The notes: generated by a model not told the origin, from the sequence alone. Counted from the stretch's first letter, positions 7,564-14,107 are shown. The stretch is DNA of 24,831 nt from an uncultured Nocardioides sp. (GCF_946885725.1 NZ_CAMPGZ010000030.1:1-24831); one strand, 5' to 3'. Translations and numbers: made by a program.

Positions 7564-8541
7564 ATGTCCCGACCCGAGATCCTGCCGTTCACCGGCGAGC
7601 ACCTGACCGAGGCCGGCCGGCTGCTCGCCGCACGGCACCGCCGGCACCGCGCCGTCCAGCCCGCGCTCTCCCCCGCGTTCGAGGACGCCGCCACCGCGCA
7701 GGAGCGCGTGGCCGCCGCGTTCGCGGCCGACGACGCTTCGGGAGCGGTCGCCGTACGCGACGGGGACGTCGTCGGGTTCCTGCTCGGTGCGCCCAGGCCG
7801 AGCAGCACCTGGGGCCCGAACCTCTGGGTCGAGTCCGCCGGGCAGGCGCTGGCCGACGACGAGCCGGCGGAGACGATCCGCGACCTGTACGCCGCGGCCG
7901 CGACGCGCTGGGTCGAGGAGGGCCGGACCGCGCACTACGTCGTGGTGCCCGCGGTCGACGCGGCGCTGCTCGACGCGTGGTTCCGTCTCGGCTTCGGGCA
8001 CCAGCAGACCCACGCCCTGCGCGCCCCGCTGGCCACGCCGCCCCGCGTCCCCGAGGGGCTGACGATCCGGCGGGCGACGCGCGCGGACATCCCGATGCTC
8101 GCCCGGCTCGACGTCGCGCTGCCGGAGCACCAGGGCCTGGCGCCGACGTTCTCGGCCGGCGAGCTGGGCAGCGTCGAGGAGGCGCAGCAGGAGTGGGAGG
8201 AGGACTTCGACGACCCGGACTTCACCACGTTCGTCGCCGAGCACGAGGGTCGCGTCGTCGGCTCCGCGGTCGCCTGCGACCTCGAGAAGTCGGGGTCCAA
8301 CGAGGGGCTGATGCGCCCGGAGAAGGCGGCGTTCCTCGGGTTCGCCGCCGTGCTGCCCGAGGCTCGCGGACTCGGCGCCGGCCGGGCACTCGGCGAGGCG
8401 GTGCTGGCGTGGGCGCACGATGCGGGGTATCCGGTCGTCGCGACCGACTGGCGCGCAACCAACCTGCTCTCCTCGCGCGCCTGGACCGCGCTGGGCTTCG
8501 TGCCGACGTTCCACCGGCTGCACCGGCTCATCGGCTACTGA
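7564..8541 (+). CDS. Tandem GNAT-fold N-acetyltransferase
   Basis: The product (325 residues from ATG 7564) contains two GNAT domains, each about 150 residues. The N-terminal one (EILPFTGEHLTEAGRLLA ... VVPAVDAALLDAWFRLGFGHQQ) lacks a clear acetyl-CoA loop. The C-terminal one (LTIRRATRADIPMLARLD ... ) has a good motif A, FAAVLPEARGLGAGRALGEAVLAWA, and motif B WRATNLLSSRAWTALGFVPTFHRLHR. So only the second half probably binds acetyl-CoA. Substrate is unknown. An ATG at 7555 is also in frame; 7564 is favoured because TTAGAT at 7551-7556 would place a leaderless start there, but no SD supports either. The gene is monocistronic, preceded by the REP-like element. Confidence 0.85.
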   Translation: MSRPEILPFTGEHLTEAGRLLAARHRRHRAVQPALSPAFEDAATAQERVAAAFAADDASGAVAVRDGDVVGFLLGAPRPSSTWGPNLWVESAGQALADDEPAETIRDLYAAAATRWVEEGRTAHYVVVPAVDAALLDAWFRLGFGHQQTHALRAPLATPPRVPEGLTIRRATRADIPMLARLDVALPEHQGLAPTFSAGELGSVEEAQQEWEEDFDDPDFTTFVAEHEGRVVGSAVACDLEKSGSNEGLMRPEKAAFLGFAAVLPEARGLGAGRALGEAVLAWAHDAGYPVVATDWRATNLLSSRAWTALGFVPTFHRLHRLIGY

Positions 8542-8573
8542 CGCCCGCCGCCGTCGGTAAAGAACGCCTAAAA

Positions 8574-8597
8574 CCGGACAAAGCCGGACGATCGATC
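8574..8597 (+). promoter_or_regulatory. CCGGAC direct repeats plus GATCGATC upstream of the CAP-domain gene
   Basis: Two CCGGAC copies (8574-8579 and 8584-8589) are spaced exactly 10 bp, one helical turn, and are followed at once by the palindrome GATCGATC (8590-8597). The stretch is A-rich compared with its surroundings (TAAAGAACGCCTAAAA just before it). It lies 50-73 bp upstream of the start of a secreted protein gene, where a promoter would be expected. A regulator or alternative sigma factor site is possible; I cannot name one. Confidence 0.3.
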
Positions 8598-8646
8598 CTC
8601 CACTCTTCCCTCGGGTGCTCGTGCGCCCACGGAAGGGGGGCCTCCG

Positions 8647-9486
8647 ATGCGCAGCCTGCTGCTCACCGTGCTGGCCGGCGCGACCGCGCTGTCCGGCCTG
8701 CTCGTCACGCCGGCCGGCGCGGCCAGTGCCACCGGCGGCTACTCGTCCCGCGTCGTGGCGGAGGTGCAGAACGCCCGCGCCGCAAACGGCCTGGACCCGA
8801 TGCGCACGCGGGGCGCTGCCGCGCACTGCCTCGACCGGCACGCACAGCGATGGGCCGAGACCGGCTCGAGCGTCGCCCTCGACGCCCTGGCCCGCACCTG
8901 CGAGGTCGACCGGGTGCGCCGCGTGCGCTACGTCTCCGACGCCGCGCCCACCGACCAGGTGGCCCGGCTGATGGCCCGGTCCACGACCCGACGGGCGCTG
9001 CTGGCCGGTCCGGCCGAGCAGGCCCTGGGCGTGGGTCACGCCAAGGTCCGCGGCGAGCACCGGGTGGTGATGCTGGTGGGCACGCTCCCGCCCGGCCCGG
9101 CGGTCGACCCGCAGCTGACCCGGCTCGAGGTCGTCACGCTGGCCAACGCCGAGCGAGCCGCCACCGGGCGGCACCCGCTCGCCACCGACACCTGCCTGAT
9201 GGCTAACGCGCAGCGGCACGCGGAACGGCTCGCGCGCACCGGCCGCCTCGTGCACCAGGACCTCGGCCGTGTCGCAGACGACTGCGGCGGCCGTTCGTCG
9301 TACGGCGAGAACGTGCTGTGGAACGCGTCGGGCACGGCCCGCGAGGCCATGCAGATGTGGCTCGGTTCGGGCCGGCACCGGGAGAACCTGCACGACTCGT
9401 CGTACCGGACGACCGGTGTCGGAGTCGGCTACGACCGGTACCTGCGCCGCTACTACGTCGTCCAGCTCTTCGCCGGCCCCGCCTGA
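8647..9486 (+). CDS. Secreted protein with two CAP (SCP/PR1) domains
   Basis: The 279-residue product starts at ATG 8647 behind a purine-rich RBS (GGAAGGGGGG). Residues 1-25 are a signal peptide ending in AGA. The first half (about 30-150) resembles a CAP domain, VVAEVQNARAANGLDPMRTRGAAAHCLDRHAQRWAE, but lacks the GEN motif and the second His. The second half (about 155-279) is complete: LANAERAATGRHPLATDTCLMANAQRHAERLARTG, GRSSYGENVLW and WLGSGRHRENLHDSSYRTTGVGVGYD. Bacterial CAP proteins are extracellular; some bind lipids, some act in spores or the cell wall, but the activity here is unknown. Upstream repeats at 8574-8597 may control it. The stop codon is the first base of a long inverted repeat, a likely transcription end. 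Confidence 0.87.
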   Translation: MRSLLLTVLAGATALSGLLVTPAGAASATGGYSSRVVAEVQNARAANGLDPMRTRGAAAHCLDRHAQRWAETGSSVALDALARTCEVDRVRRVRYVSDAAPTDQVARLMARSTTRRALLAGPAEQALGVGHAKVRGEHRVVMLVGTLPPGPAVDPQLTRLEVVTLANAERAATGRHPLATDTCLMANAQRHAERLARTGRLVHQDLGRVADDCGGRSSYGENVLWNASGTAREAMQMWLGSGRHRENLHDSSYRTTGVGVGYDRYLRRYYVVQLFAGPA

Positions 9487-9547
9487 CAACGATTCGTCTG
9501 CGATCCGCCCGTGTGAAACACCCCGTAGATCGCAGACGAATCGTTGT
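9486..9547. repeat. Perfect 20-bp inverted repeat with nested hairpin
   Basis: Positions 9486-9505 and 9528-9547 are exact inverted copies (arm ACAACGATTCGTCTGCGATC), starting on the last base of the CAP gene stop codon. The 22-base loop contains a smaller stem, GTGT at 9511-9514 with ACAC at 9518-9521. The arms are only 50% GC, markedly lower than the surroundings. It may be a terminator (no strong T-run follows) or a REP/MITE-like element. No second copy occurs in this window. Confidence 0.8.
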
Positions 9548-9556
9548 TGCCGGACC

Positions 9557-9611
9557 GCGAGTCCACATCGCGGGCGGCGAGTCCGCGGACGGAGACGCGC
9601 TGGGCTATGGT
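9557..9611 (+). promoter_or_regulatory. aroF promoter region with direct repeats and palindrome
   Basis: TATGGT at 9606-9611 fits an actinobacterial -10 box. The base six or seven nt later is the GTG of the leader peptide at 9618. No good -35 is present. Instead GCGAGTCC occurs twice, at 9557-9564 and 9577-9584, with a 20-bp period (two helical turns), and the second copy runs into a perfect 10-bp palindrome, GTCCGCGGAC (9581-9590), just where a -35 would lie. This suggests binding of a transcription factor in addition to attenuation. Confidence 0.45.
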
Positions 9612-9617
9612 TCTCGC

Positions 9618-9680
9618 GTGCAGAGCATCACGTATTTCTTTAGCGACCGCCCCGGGGCTCCCGGTCCGGCGGCCGACTGA
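9618..9680 (+). CDS. aroF leader peptide (20 codons, Tyr-Phe-Phe)
   Basis: GTG 9618 to TGA 9680 encodes MQSITYFFSDRPGAPGPAAD. It has three consecutive aromatic codons, TAT TTC TTT, at 9633-9641 in a genome where AT-rich Phe codons such as TTT are rare. It is followed 18 bases after its stop by a strong terminator hairpin and then by a DAHP synthase gene. This is the layout of ribosome-mediated attenuation: when charged tRNA-Tyr or tRNA-Phe is scarce, ribosomes stall at the codons and the terminator fails to form. The start has no SD; TATGGT at 9606-9611 would give a leaderless message beginning at the GTG. Trp codons are absent. The arrangement is seen directly; the mechanism is inferred from known amino-acid attenuators. 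Confidence 0.72.
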   Translation: MQSITYFFSDRPGAPGPAAD

Positions 9681-9698
9681 GGCCTGCACACGACCACG

Positions 9699-9728
9699 AC
9701 GCCCCTGGGCCACCAGGGGCGTTCTGCT
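9699..9728 (+). terminator. Intrinsic terminator of the aroF attenuator
   Basis: ACGCCCCTGG (9699-9708) and CCAGGGGCGT (9713-9722) pair perfectly around a GCCA loop, followed by TCTGCTTGTC, a modest T-rich tail. It sits between the leader peptide stop and the aroF start 103 bp further on. A competing pairing is visible: GGCGGCC at 9668-9674 with GGCCACC at 9708-9714 (six of seven pairs) would break the terminator. A ribosome at the leader stop codon would cover 9668-9674, while one stalled at Tyr-Phe-Phe would leave it free, as expected for an attenuator. This alternative fold is inference. Confidence 0.7.
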
Positions 9729-9824
9729 TGTCACCCGCAGCCCGACCCCGACGACGTGGCCCGAGGCGTCCCGCCACCGCGCTGACCCGCACGAGCGGGC
9801 GGCACACATGAAAGGGAACCCACC

Positions 9825-10877
9825 ATGGTCGTCGTCATGACCCCGGAGGCCAGCGACGCCGACGTCGCGCACGTCGTCGAGAAGGTCGAGAGCGTCGGGG
9901 GCGAGGCGTTCGTCAGCAAGGGCGTCGTCCGCACCATCATCGGGCTGGTCGGGGACATCGACTCCTTCCACGGCCTGAACCTGCGCAGCCTGCCGGGCGT
10001 CGCGAACGTGCACCGCATCTCCGACCCCTACAAGCTGGTCAGCCGCCAGCACCACCCCGAGCGCAGCACGGTCTGGGTGCGTGGCGTGCCGGTGGGTCCG
10101 GACACCTTCACGTTCATGGCCGGCCCCTGCGCGGTCGAGTCGCCGCAGCAGACGCTCGAGGCCGTCGAGATGGCCAAGGCGGCCGGCGCGACGATCATGC
10201 GCGGCGGCGCCTACAAGCCCCGCACTTCGCCGTACGCCTTCCAGGGTCTCGGCGAGAAGGGCCTGGAGATCCTGGCCGCCGTCCGCGAGACGACCGGGCT
10301 GCCGATCGTCACCGAGGTGGTCGACGCGCGGGACGTGCCGGTGGTTGCGGAGTACGCCGACATGCTGCAGATCGGCACGCGGAACGCCGCGAACTTCGGG
10401 CTGCTGCAGGCGGTCGGCGAGGCCGGCAAGCCGGTGCTGCTCAAGCGCGGGATGACCGCGACGATCGAGGAGTGGCTGATGGCGGCGGAGTACATCGCCC
10501 AGCGCGGCAACCTCGACATCGTGCTGTGCGAGCGCGGCATCCGCACGTTCGAGCCGAGCACCCGCAACACGCTCGACATCTCGGCCGTGCCGGTCGTCCA
10601 GGCGACCAGCCACCTGCCGGTCATCGTCGACCCGTCGCACGCGTCCGGCCGCAAGGACCTGGTGGTCCCGCTGTCACGCGCCGCGATCGCCGTGGGTGCG
10701 GACGGCGTGATCGTCGACGTGCACCCCGACCCGGAGAGCGCGCTGTGCGACGGGCCGCAGGCGCTGCTCGGTGCGGACCTGCGGGCGCTCGCCCAGGCGG
10801 TGCGTCAGCTGCCGCCGGCGCTCGGCCGGGTGGACGCGAGCGCGGTGGCGAGGACGGCGGCGGCTTCCTCGGCCTGA
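9825..10877 (+). CDS. aroF: 3-deoxy-7-phosphoheptulonate (DAHP) synthase, type I-beta
   Basis: The 350-residue enzyme condenses phosphoenolpyruvate and erythrose 4-phosphate, the first step of the shikimate pathway. ATG 9825 follows AAAGGG by eight bases. Residues 1-75 form the ferredoxin-like regulatory domain known from Thermotoga-type DAHP synthases, which mediates feedback inhibition by Tyr or Phe. The TIM barrel follows: FMAGPCAVES (metal Cys102), MRGGAYKPRTSPYAFQGLG (from 125), IGTRNAANFGLL (183-194), LKRGM (206-210), LCERGIRTFEPSTRNTLDIS and VIVDPSHASGRKDLV with the metal His. Upstream lie a Tyr/Phe leader peptide and terminator. The last 24 codons overlap the convergent threonine aldolase gene by 73 bp; the Ala/Ser-rich tail (DASAVARTAAASSA) lies beyond the catalytic domain. 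A second, unrelated DAHP synthase is encoded 1 kb away. Confidence 0.94.
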   Translation: MVVVMTPEASDADVAHVVEKVESVGGEAFVSKGVVRTIIGLVGDIDSFHGLNLRSLPGVANVHRISDPYKLVSRQHHPERSTVWVRGVPVGPDTFTFMAGPCAVESPQQTLEAVEMAKAAGATIMRGGAYKPRTSPYAFQGLGEKGLEILAAVRETTGLPIVTEVVDARDVPVVAEYADMLQIGTRNAANFGLLQAVGEAGKPVLLKRGMTATIEEWLMAAEYIAQRGNLDIVLCERGIRTFEPSTRNTLDISAVPVVQATSHLPVIVDPSHASGRKDLVVPLSRAAIAVGADGVIVDVHPDPESALCDGPQALLGADLRALAQAVRQLPPALGRVDASAVARTAAASSA

Positions 10878-11842
10878 GCCCGGCTCACGTCGAGGTGGGT
10901 GACCAGCCGGATGGTGCGCTCGCCGAGGGCGGAGACGAGCACGCCGGCGTCCCTAGCTGCCGTGACCACGGCGGCCGCCTCGGGGACGTCGATGACGACG
11001 ATGTTGGTCTCCACCTCGGCGGGGTCGACGCCGCAGGCCTCGGCGAGCAGCCGCGCGTGGGCGTGGTCGTCGGCGAGCCGGTCGACGTGGTGGTCGAGCG
11101 CGTGCAGCCCGGCCGCGGCGAGGACGCCGGCCTGGCGCATGCCGCCGCCGAGCCGCTTGCGCCACACCCGGGCCTCGTCGACGACGTCGCGCGGGCCGAG
11201 CATCAGCGAGCCGACCGGCGCGCCGAGGCCCTTGCTCAGGCACACGGACATCACGTCGGCGCAGGCCCCGTAGTCGGCGAGCGGTACGCCGGAGGCGACG
11301 TGGGCGTTCCAGATGCGGGCGCCGTCGACGTGCACGCCGATCCCCCACCCGTCGGCCAGCTTGCGCAGCGTGCGCAGGTCGTCGAGCGGGACGACCCGGC
11401 CGCCGGCGAAGTTGTGGGTGTTCTCGACCGAGACGGCCTTGGTGGGGACGAAGAACGGCGACAGGTCGGCGGCGTACAACCGCTCGACGGCGGCGAGGTC
11501 GACTCCCCCGCGCTCGTCGGACCACGTCCGCATCGTCACGCCGAAGAACGCACCGTGCGCACCGAGCTCCGCGCGGGCGATGTGCGCCTGCTCCTCGCAG
11601 AGCACCTCCTGGCCGGGCGAGACCAGCGCGCGTACGGCGAGCAGGTTGGCCATCGAGCCGGTCGGCGTGAACAGCGCAGCGTCCTTGCCGAACAGGCCGG
11701 CGACGCGCTCCTCCAGCGCACGGACGGTCGGGTCCTCGCCGTACACGTCGTCACCCACCTCGGCCGCGACCATCGCCGCGCGCATGGCCTCGGTGGGCTT
11801 GGTGACGGTGTCGCTGCGGAGGTCGATGAGGCTCTGGGTCAC
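10805..11842 (-). CDS. ltaE: Low-specificity L-threonine aldolase (PLP enzyme)
   Basis: The 345-residue product cleaves L-threonine or allo-threonine to glycine and acetaldehyde. It begins at GTG 11842, one base after the aroG stop codon (TGA C GTG), so the two genes form one transcription unit with aroG first; longer in-frame readings upstream run antiparallel-free through aroG and are rejected. Family features are DLRSDTVTKPTEAM (7-20), GDDVYGEDPTV (30-40), FTPTGSMANLLA (58-69), HVDGARIWNA (171-180, Asp173 for PLP nitrogen) and CLSKGLGAPVGS with the Schiff-base Lys204. Its Ala-rich C-terminus overlaps the 3' end of aroF on the other strand by 73 bp. Beta-eliminating lyases share the fold, but the DLRSDTVT start is typical of threonine aldolase. 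Confidence 0.9.
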   Translation of the reverse strand: MTQSLIDLRSDTVTKPTEAMRAAMVAAEVGDDVYGEDPTVRALEERVAGLFGKDAALFTPTGSMANLLAVRALVSPGQEVLCEEQAHIARAELGAHGAFFGVTMRTWSDERGGVDLAAVERLYAADLSPFFVPTKAVSVENTHNFAGGRVVPLDDLRTLRKLADGWGIGVHVDGARIWNAHVASGVPLADYGACADVMSVCLSKGLGAPVGSLMLGPRDVVDEARVWRKRLGGGMRQAGVLAAAGLHALDHHVDRLADDHAHARLLAEACGVDPAEVETNIVVIDVPEAAAVVTAARDAGVLVSALGERTIRLVTHLDVSRAQAEEAAAVLATALASTRPSAGGS

Positions 11843-11843
11843 G

Positions 11844-13196
11844 TCAGTCCTGGGTCTGGGCGGCGCTGAGCATCTCCGCGACGAGGAACGCGAGCTCCAG
11901 CGACTGCACCCGGTTGAGCCGCGGGTCGCAGACGGACTCGTAGCGGTTGTGCAGGTCGTCCTCGAGCAGCGCCTCACCGCCGCCGACGCACTCGGTGACG
12001 TCGTCGCCGGTCAGCTCGACGTGCACGCCGCCCGGCCAGGTGCCCAGCGCGCGGTGCACGTCGAAGAAGCCCTGCACCTCGGAGATCACGTCGTCGAAGC
12101 GGCGGGTCTTGTAGCCCGACGAGGCCTCGAACGTGTTGCCGTGCATCGGGTCGCACACCCACGCCACCGTGACGCCGGCCGCGGTGACCTTCTCGACGAG
12201 CTCGGGCAGCCGGTCGCGGATCTTGCCCGCGCCCATGCGGGTGATGAACGTCAGCCTGCCGGGCTCGTTGTCGGGGTTGAGCTTCGAGGCCAGCGCGAGC
12301 GCGTCGTCGGGCGTCGTCGTCGGACCGAGCTTGACGCCGATCGGGTTGCGGATGCGCGAGAGCAGCTCGACGTGGGCGCCGTCGAGCTGGCGGGTGCGCT
12401 CCCCGATCCACAGGAAGTGGGCCGACACGTCATACGGCTGCTGGGTGCGCGAGTCGATGCGGGTGAGCGCGTGCTCGTACTCCAGCACCAGCGCCTCGTG
12501 GCTGGAGTGGAAGTCGACCCGGTGGAACTCGTCGGGGTCGGCGCCGATCGCCTTCATGAACGTCAGGGCGCGGTCGATCTCGCTGGCCAGGCGCTCGTAG
12601 CGGCGACCGACCGGCGACTCGCGGACGAAGTCGGTGTTCCAGGTGTGCACCTGCCGCAGGTCGGCGTACCCGCCGGTGACGAACGCGCGCACGAGGTTCA
12701 GCGTCGAGGCGGACGCGTGGTAGACCTCCACGAGCCGCTGCGGGTCGGGCACGCGGGCGGCCTCGGTGAAGTCGAAGCCGTTGACGGCGTCGCCACGGTA
12801 CGCCGGCAGCGTGACGTCGCCGCGGGTCTCGGTGTCGGACGAGCGGGGCTTGGCGTACTGCCCGGCGAGCCGGCCGAGCTTCACCACCGGCACCGACGCC
12901 GCGTAGGTCAGCACGACCGCCATCTGCAGCAGCACGCGCAGCTTGTTGCGGACGTTGTCGGCGGTCACGCCGTCGAACGTCTCTGCGCAGTCGCCGCCCT
13001 GGAGCAGGAACGCCTCGCCGCGCGCGACGGCCCCGAGCTTCTCCTTCAGCTCGTCGCACTCGCCGGCGAACACCAGCGGCGGCACCTTGCGGAGCTTGGC
13101 GACCGCGTCGTCCAGCGCGGAACCGTCGGGCCAGGACGGCTGCTGGGCGGCGCCGAGAGCACGCAGCGTCGCGAGGTCCGGGACGGTCTGGGTCAC
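11844..13196 (-). CDS. aroG: DAHP synthase, type II (plant/actinobacterial type)
   Basis: The 450-residue product catalyses the same reaction as AroF but is unrelated at sequence level. It matches the class II enzymes such as M. tuberculosis AroG (Rv2178c): LVFAGECDELKEKL, LLQGGDCAETFDG with metal Cys70, GRLAGQYAKPRSSDTE, LPAYRGDAVNGF, DFHSSHEALVLEYEHALTR, HFLWIGERTRQLDGAHVE, GVKLGPTTTPDDALAL, VTVAWVCDPMHGNT (metal His), FDVHRALGTWPGGVHVELTGDDVTEC and YESVCDPRLN. In mycobacteria this enzyme is inhibited synergistically by aromatic amino acids and partners with chorismate mutase. GTG 13196 has no SD. A TAGGCT -10 lies six bases before it, so the message is probably leaderless. It is followed by ltaE after one base. 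The surface-protein gene upstream ends 25 bp before the start. Confidence 0.95.
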   Translation of the reverse strand: MTQTVPDLATLRALGAAQQPSWPDGSALDDAVAKLRKVPPLVFAGECDELKEKLGAVARGEAFLLQGGDCAETFDGVTADNVRNKLRVLLQMAVVLTYAASVPVVKLGRLAGQYAKPRSSDTETRGDVTLPAYRGDAVNGFDFTEAARVPDPQRLVEVYHASASTLNLVRAFVTGGYADLRQVHTWNTDFVRESPVGRRYERLASEIDRALTFMKAIGADPDEFHRVDFHSSHEALVLEYEHALTRIDSRTQQPYDVSAHFLWIGERTRQLDGAHVELLSRIRNPIGVKLGPTTTPDDALALASKLNPDNEPGRLTFITRMGAGKIRDRLPELVEKVTAAGVTVAWVCDPMHGNTFEASSGYKTRRFDDVISEVQGFFDVHRALGTWPGGVHVELTGDDVTECVGGGEALLEDDLHNRYESVCDPRLNRVQSLELAFLVAEMLSAAQTQD

Positions 13197-13202
13197 CGGA
13201 CC

Positions 13203-13208
13203 AGCCTA
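13203..13208 (-). promoter_or_regulatory. -10 box of leaderless aroG promoter
   Basis: On the minus strand TAGGCT is followed by GGTCCG and then the GTG of aroG. Transcription starting seven bases after the -10 would begin at the start codon itself. No SD is present. The -35 region falls at the end of the upstream gene and is not convincing. Confidence 0.42.
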
Positions 13209-13221
13209 CGTGAGCCCACGC

Positions 13222-14013
13222 TCAGAGCAGCCCGCCGCTCATGTTGGTGGACAGCTGCGCCGGCGTGGGGTCGGCGGTGCCGGCGCTGTCGACCGCGCGC
13301 ACGGCGAGCGTGTGCCTGCCCTTGCTCAGACCGGTGAAGGTCGCGACGGGACCGCACGGCTGCCAGGCGCCGCCGTCGAGGCTGCACTCGAACGACGAGA
13401 CCCGGTTCGAGCTGAGCACGACCGTCCAGGTGCCGGCCGCCGACAGGTCGGTGACCGCGGTCGTCTCCGGCGCCGGGGCGGGCGTGGGCGACGGGGTGGT
13501 CGGCTCGGGCTCCGGCTCGGGGGTCTCGGACGGCTGCGGGCTCTCCGACGGCTGCGACGACCGCGACGGCTCGGGCTGCTCGCTCTGCCGCGGCTGCGAG
13601 CCGCCGTCGTTCCCGCTGTCCGGCTCGTCCGCCCCGTCCGATTGCGGAGCGGCCGGCTCCGGGCTGTCCGAGGGCTCGGAGCGGGTGGGCGCCGGCTTCG
13701 CCGCCTCGGAGACCTTGTCGGAGGGGCTGGTGCGCGCGTCGCGGGCGTCGCCGCGGTCGGTCGGACGGTCGCTCCGCTCGGACGACATGGTCTCGAGCGC
13801 GGCGGCGTCGGGGTACGTCGTACCTTGGCGCAGCCCGGGGAACGACCCGGCGGTGACGCCATCGGTTCCGTCGGTGAAGTCGTGGCCGTCGACGGCGACG
13901 AGACCCACGCAGGCGGAGACACCGAGGGCGGCTACCGCCCCGGCGGCGAGCCCGCGGCGATGGGTCGTGACGTCGCGCAGGCGGGACAGCACTGTGGGGG
14001 CACGGTGACGCAT
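13222..14013 (-). CDS. Membrane-anchored Ser/Pro/Glu-rich surface protein with C-terminal Ig-like domain
   Basis: The 263-residue product starts at ATG 14013, behind a good RBS (GGGAAGG); an in-frame extension to 14127 lacks an RBS and crosses the promoter. Residues 1-20 are basic, then GLAAGAVAALGVSACVGLVAV is a single hydrophobic helix, probably an uncleaved anchor or signal peptide. From about residue 80 to 180 the chain is low-complexity: Asp/Ser/Arg-rich, then repeated Ser-Glu-Pro units such as SQPSESPQPSETPEPEPEP, as in extended wall-spanning stalks. The last 80 residues form a beta-sandwich module of the kind often called bacterial Ig-like (FECSLDGGAWQPCGP ... LSKGRHTLAVRAVDSAGTADPTPAQ). 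The function is unknown; display of a small domain outside the cell wall is likely. A clear promoter lies upstream. Confidence 0.75.
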   Translation of the reverse strand: MRHRAPTVLSRLRDVTTHRRGLAAGAVAALGVSACVGLVAVDGHDFTDGTDGVTAGSFPGLRQGTTYPDAAALETMSSERSDRPTDRGDARDARTSPSDKVSEAAKPAPTRSEPSDSPEPAAPQSDGADEPDSGNDGGSQPRQSEQPEPSRSSQPSESPQPSETPEPEPEPTTPSPTPAPAPETTAVTDLSAAGTWTVVLSSNRVSSFECSLDGGAWQPCGPVATFTGLSKGRHTLAVRAVDSAGTADPTPAQLSTNMSGGLL

Positions 14014-14078
14014 AGGGCCTTCCCGAGAGTCGGTTGCAAGGTTCCCTCCCCCGCTATGTCCAAGAAGGACGCCGGACG

Positions 14079-14107
14079 ACCGTAGCAGCGTGCGTCTGAC
14101 CTGCCAA
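14079..14107 (-). promoter_or_regulatory. Promoter of the surface-protein gene
   Basis: On the minus strand TTGGCA (14107-14102) and TACGGT (14084-14079) are separated by exactly 17 bases, the best housekeeping-type promoter in the window. Expected start near 14072 gives a 5' UTR of about 59 nt before ATG 14013. The remainder of the gap up to 14196 shows no gene and no obvious terminator for the permease. Confidence 0.6.

Noticed and set aside
8557..8597. Flagellar-type (FliA) promoter before the CAP gene.
   Set aside because: TAAA is present, but the expected downstream GCCGATAA-like box is only loosely matched and no motility gene is nearby.
9618..9680. Trp-type attenuator.
   Set aside because: The leader has no Trp codon; the run is Tyr-Phe-Phe.
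11843..11977. Longer start for the threonine aldolase gene.
   Set aside because: The extension would run through the aroG 3' end in another frame and gives a Ser/Arg-rich, non-homologous stretch; GTG 11842 gives the canonical DLRSDTVT start.
13910..13960. Lipobox (VSAC) in the Ser/Pro-rich surface protein, suggesting a lipoprotein.
   Set aside because: The Cys is followed by further hydrophobic residues (VGLVAV), so it lies inside one membrane helix rather than at its end; an anchor is more likely, though not excluded.
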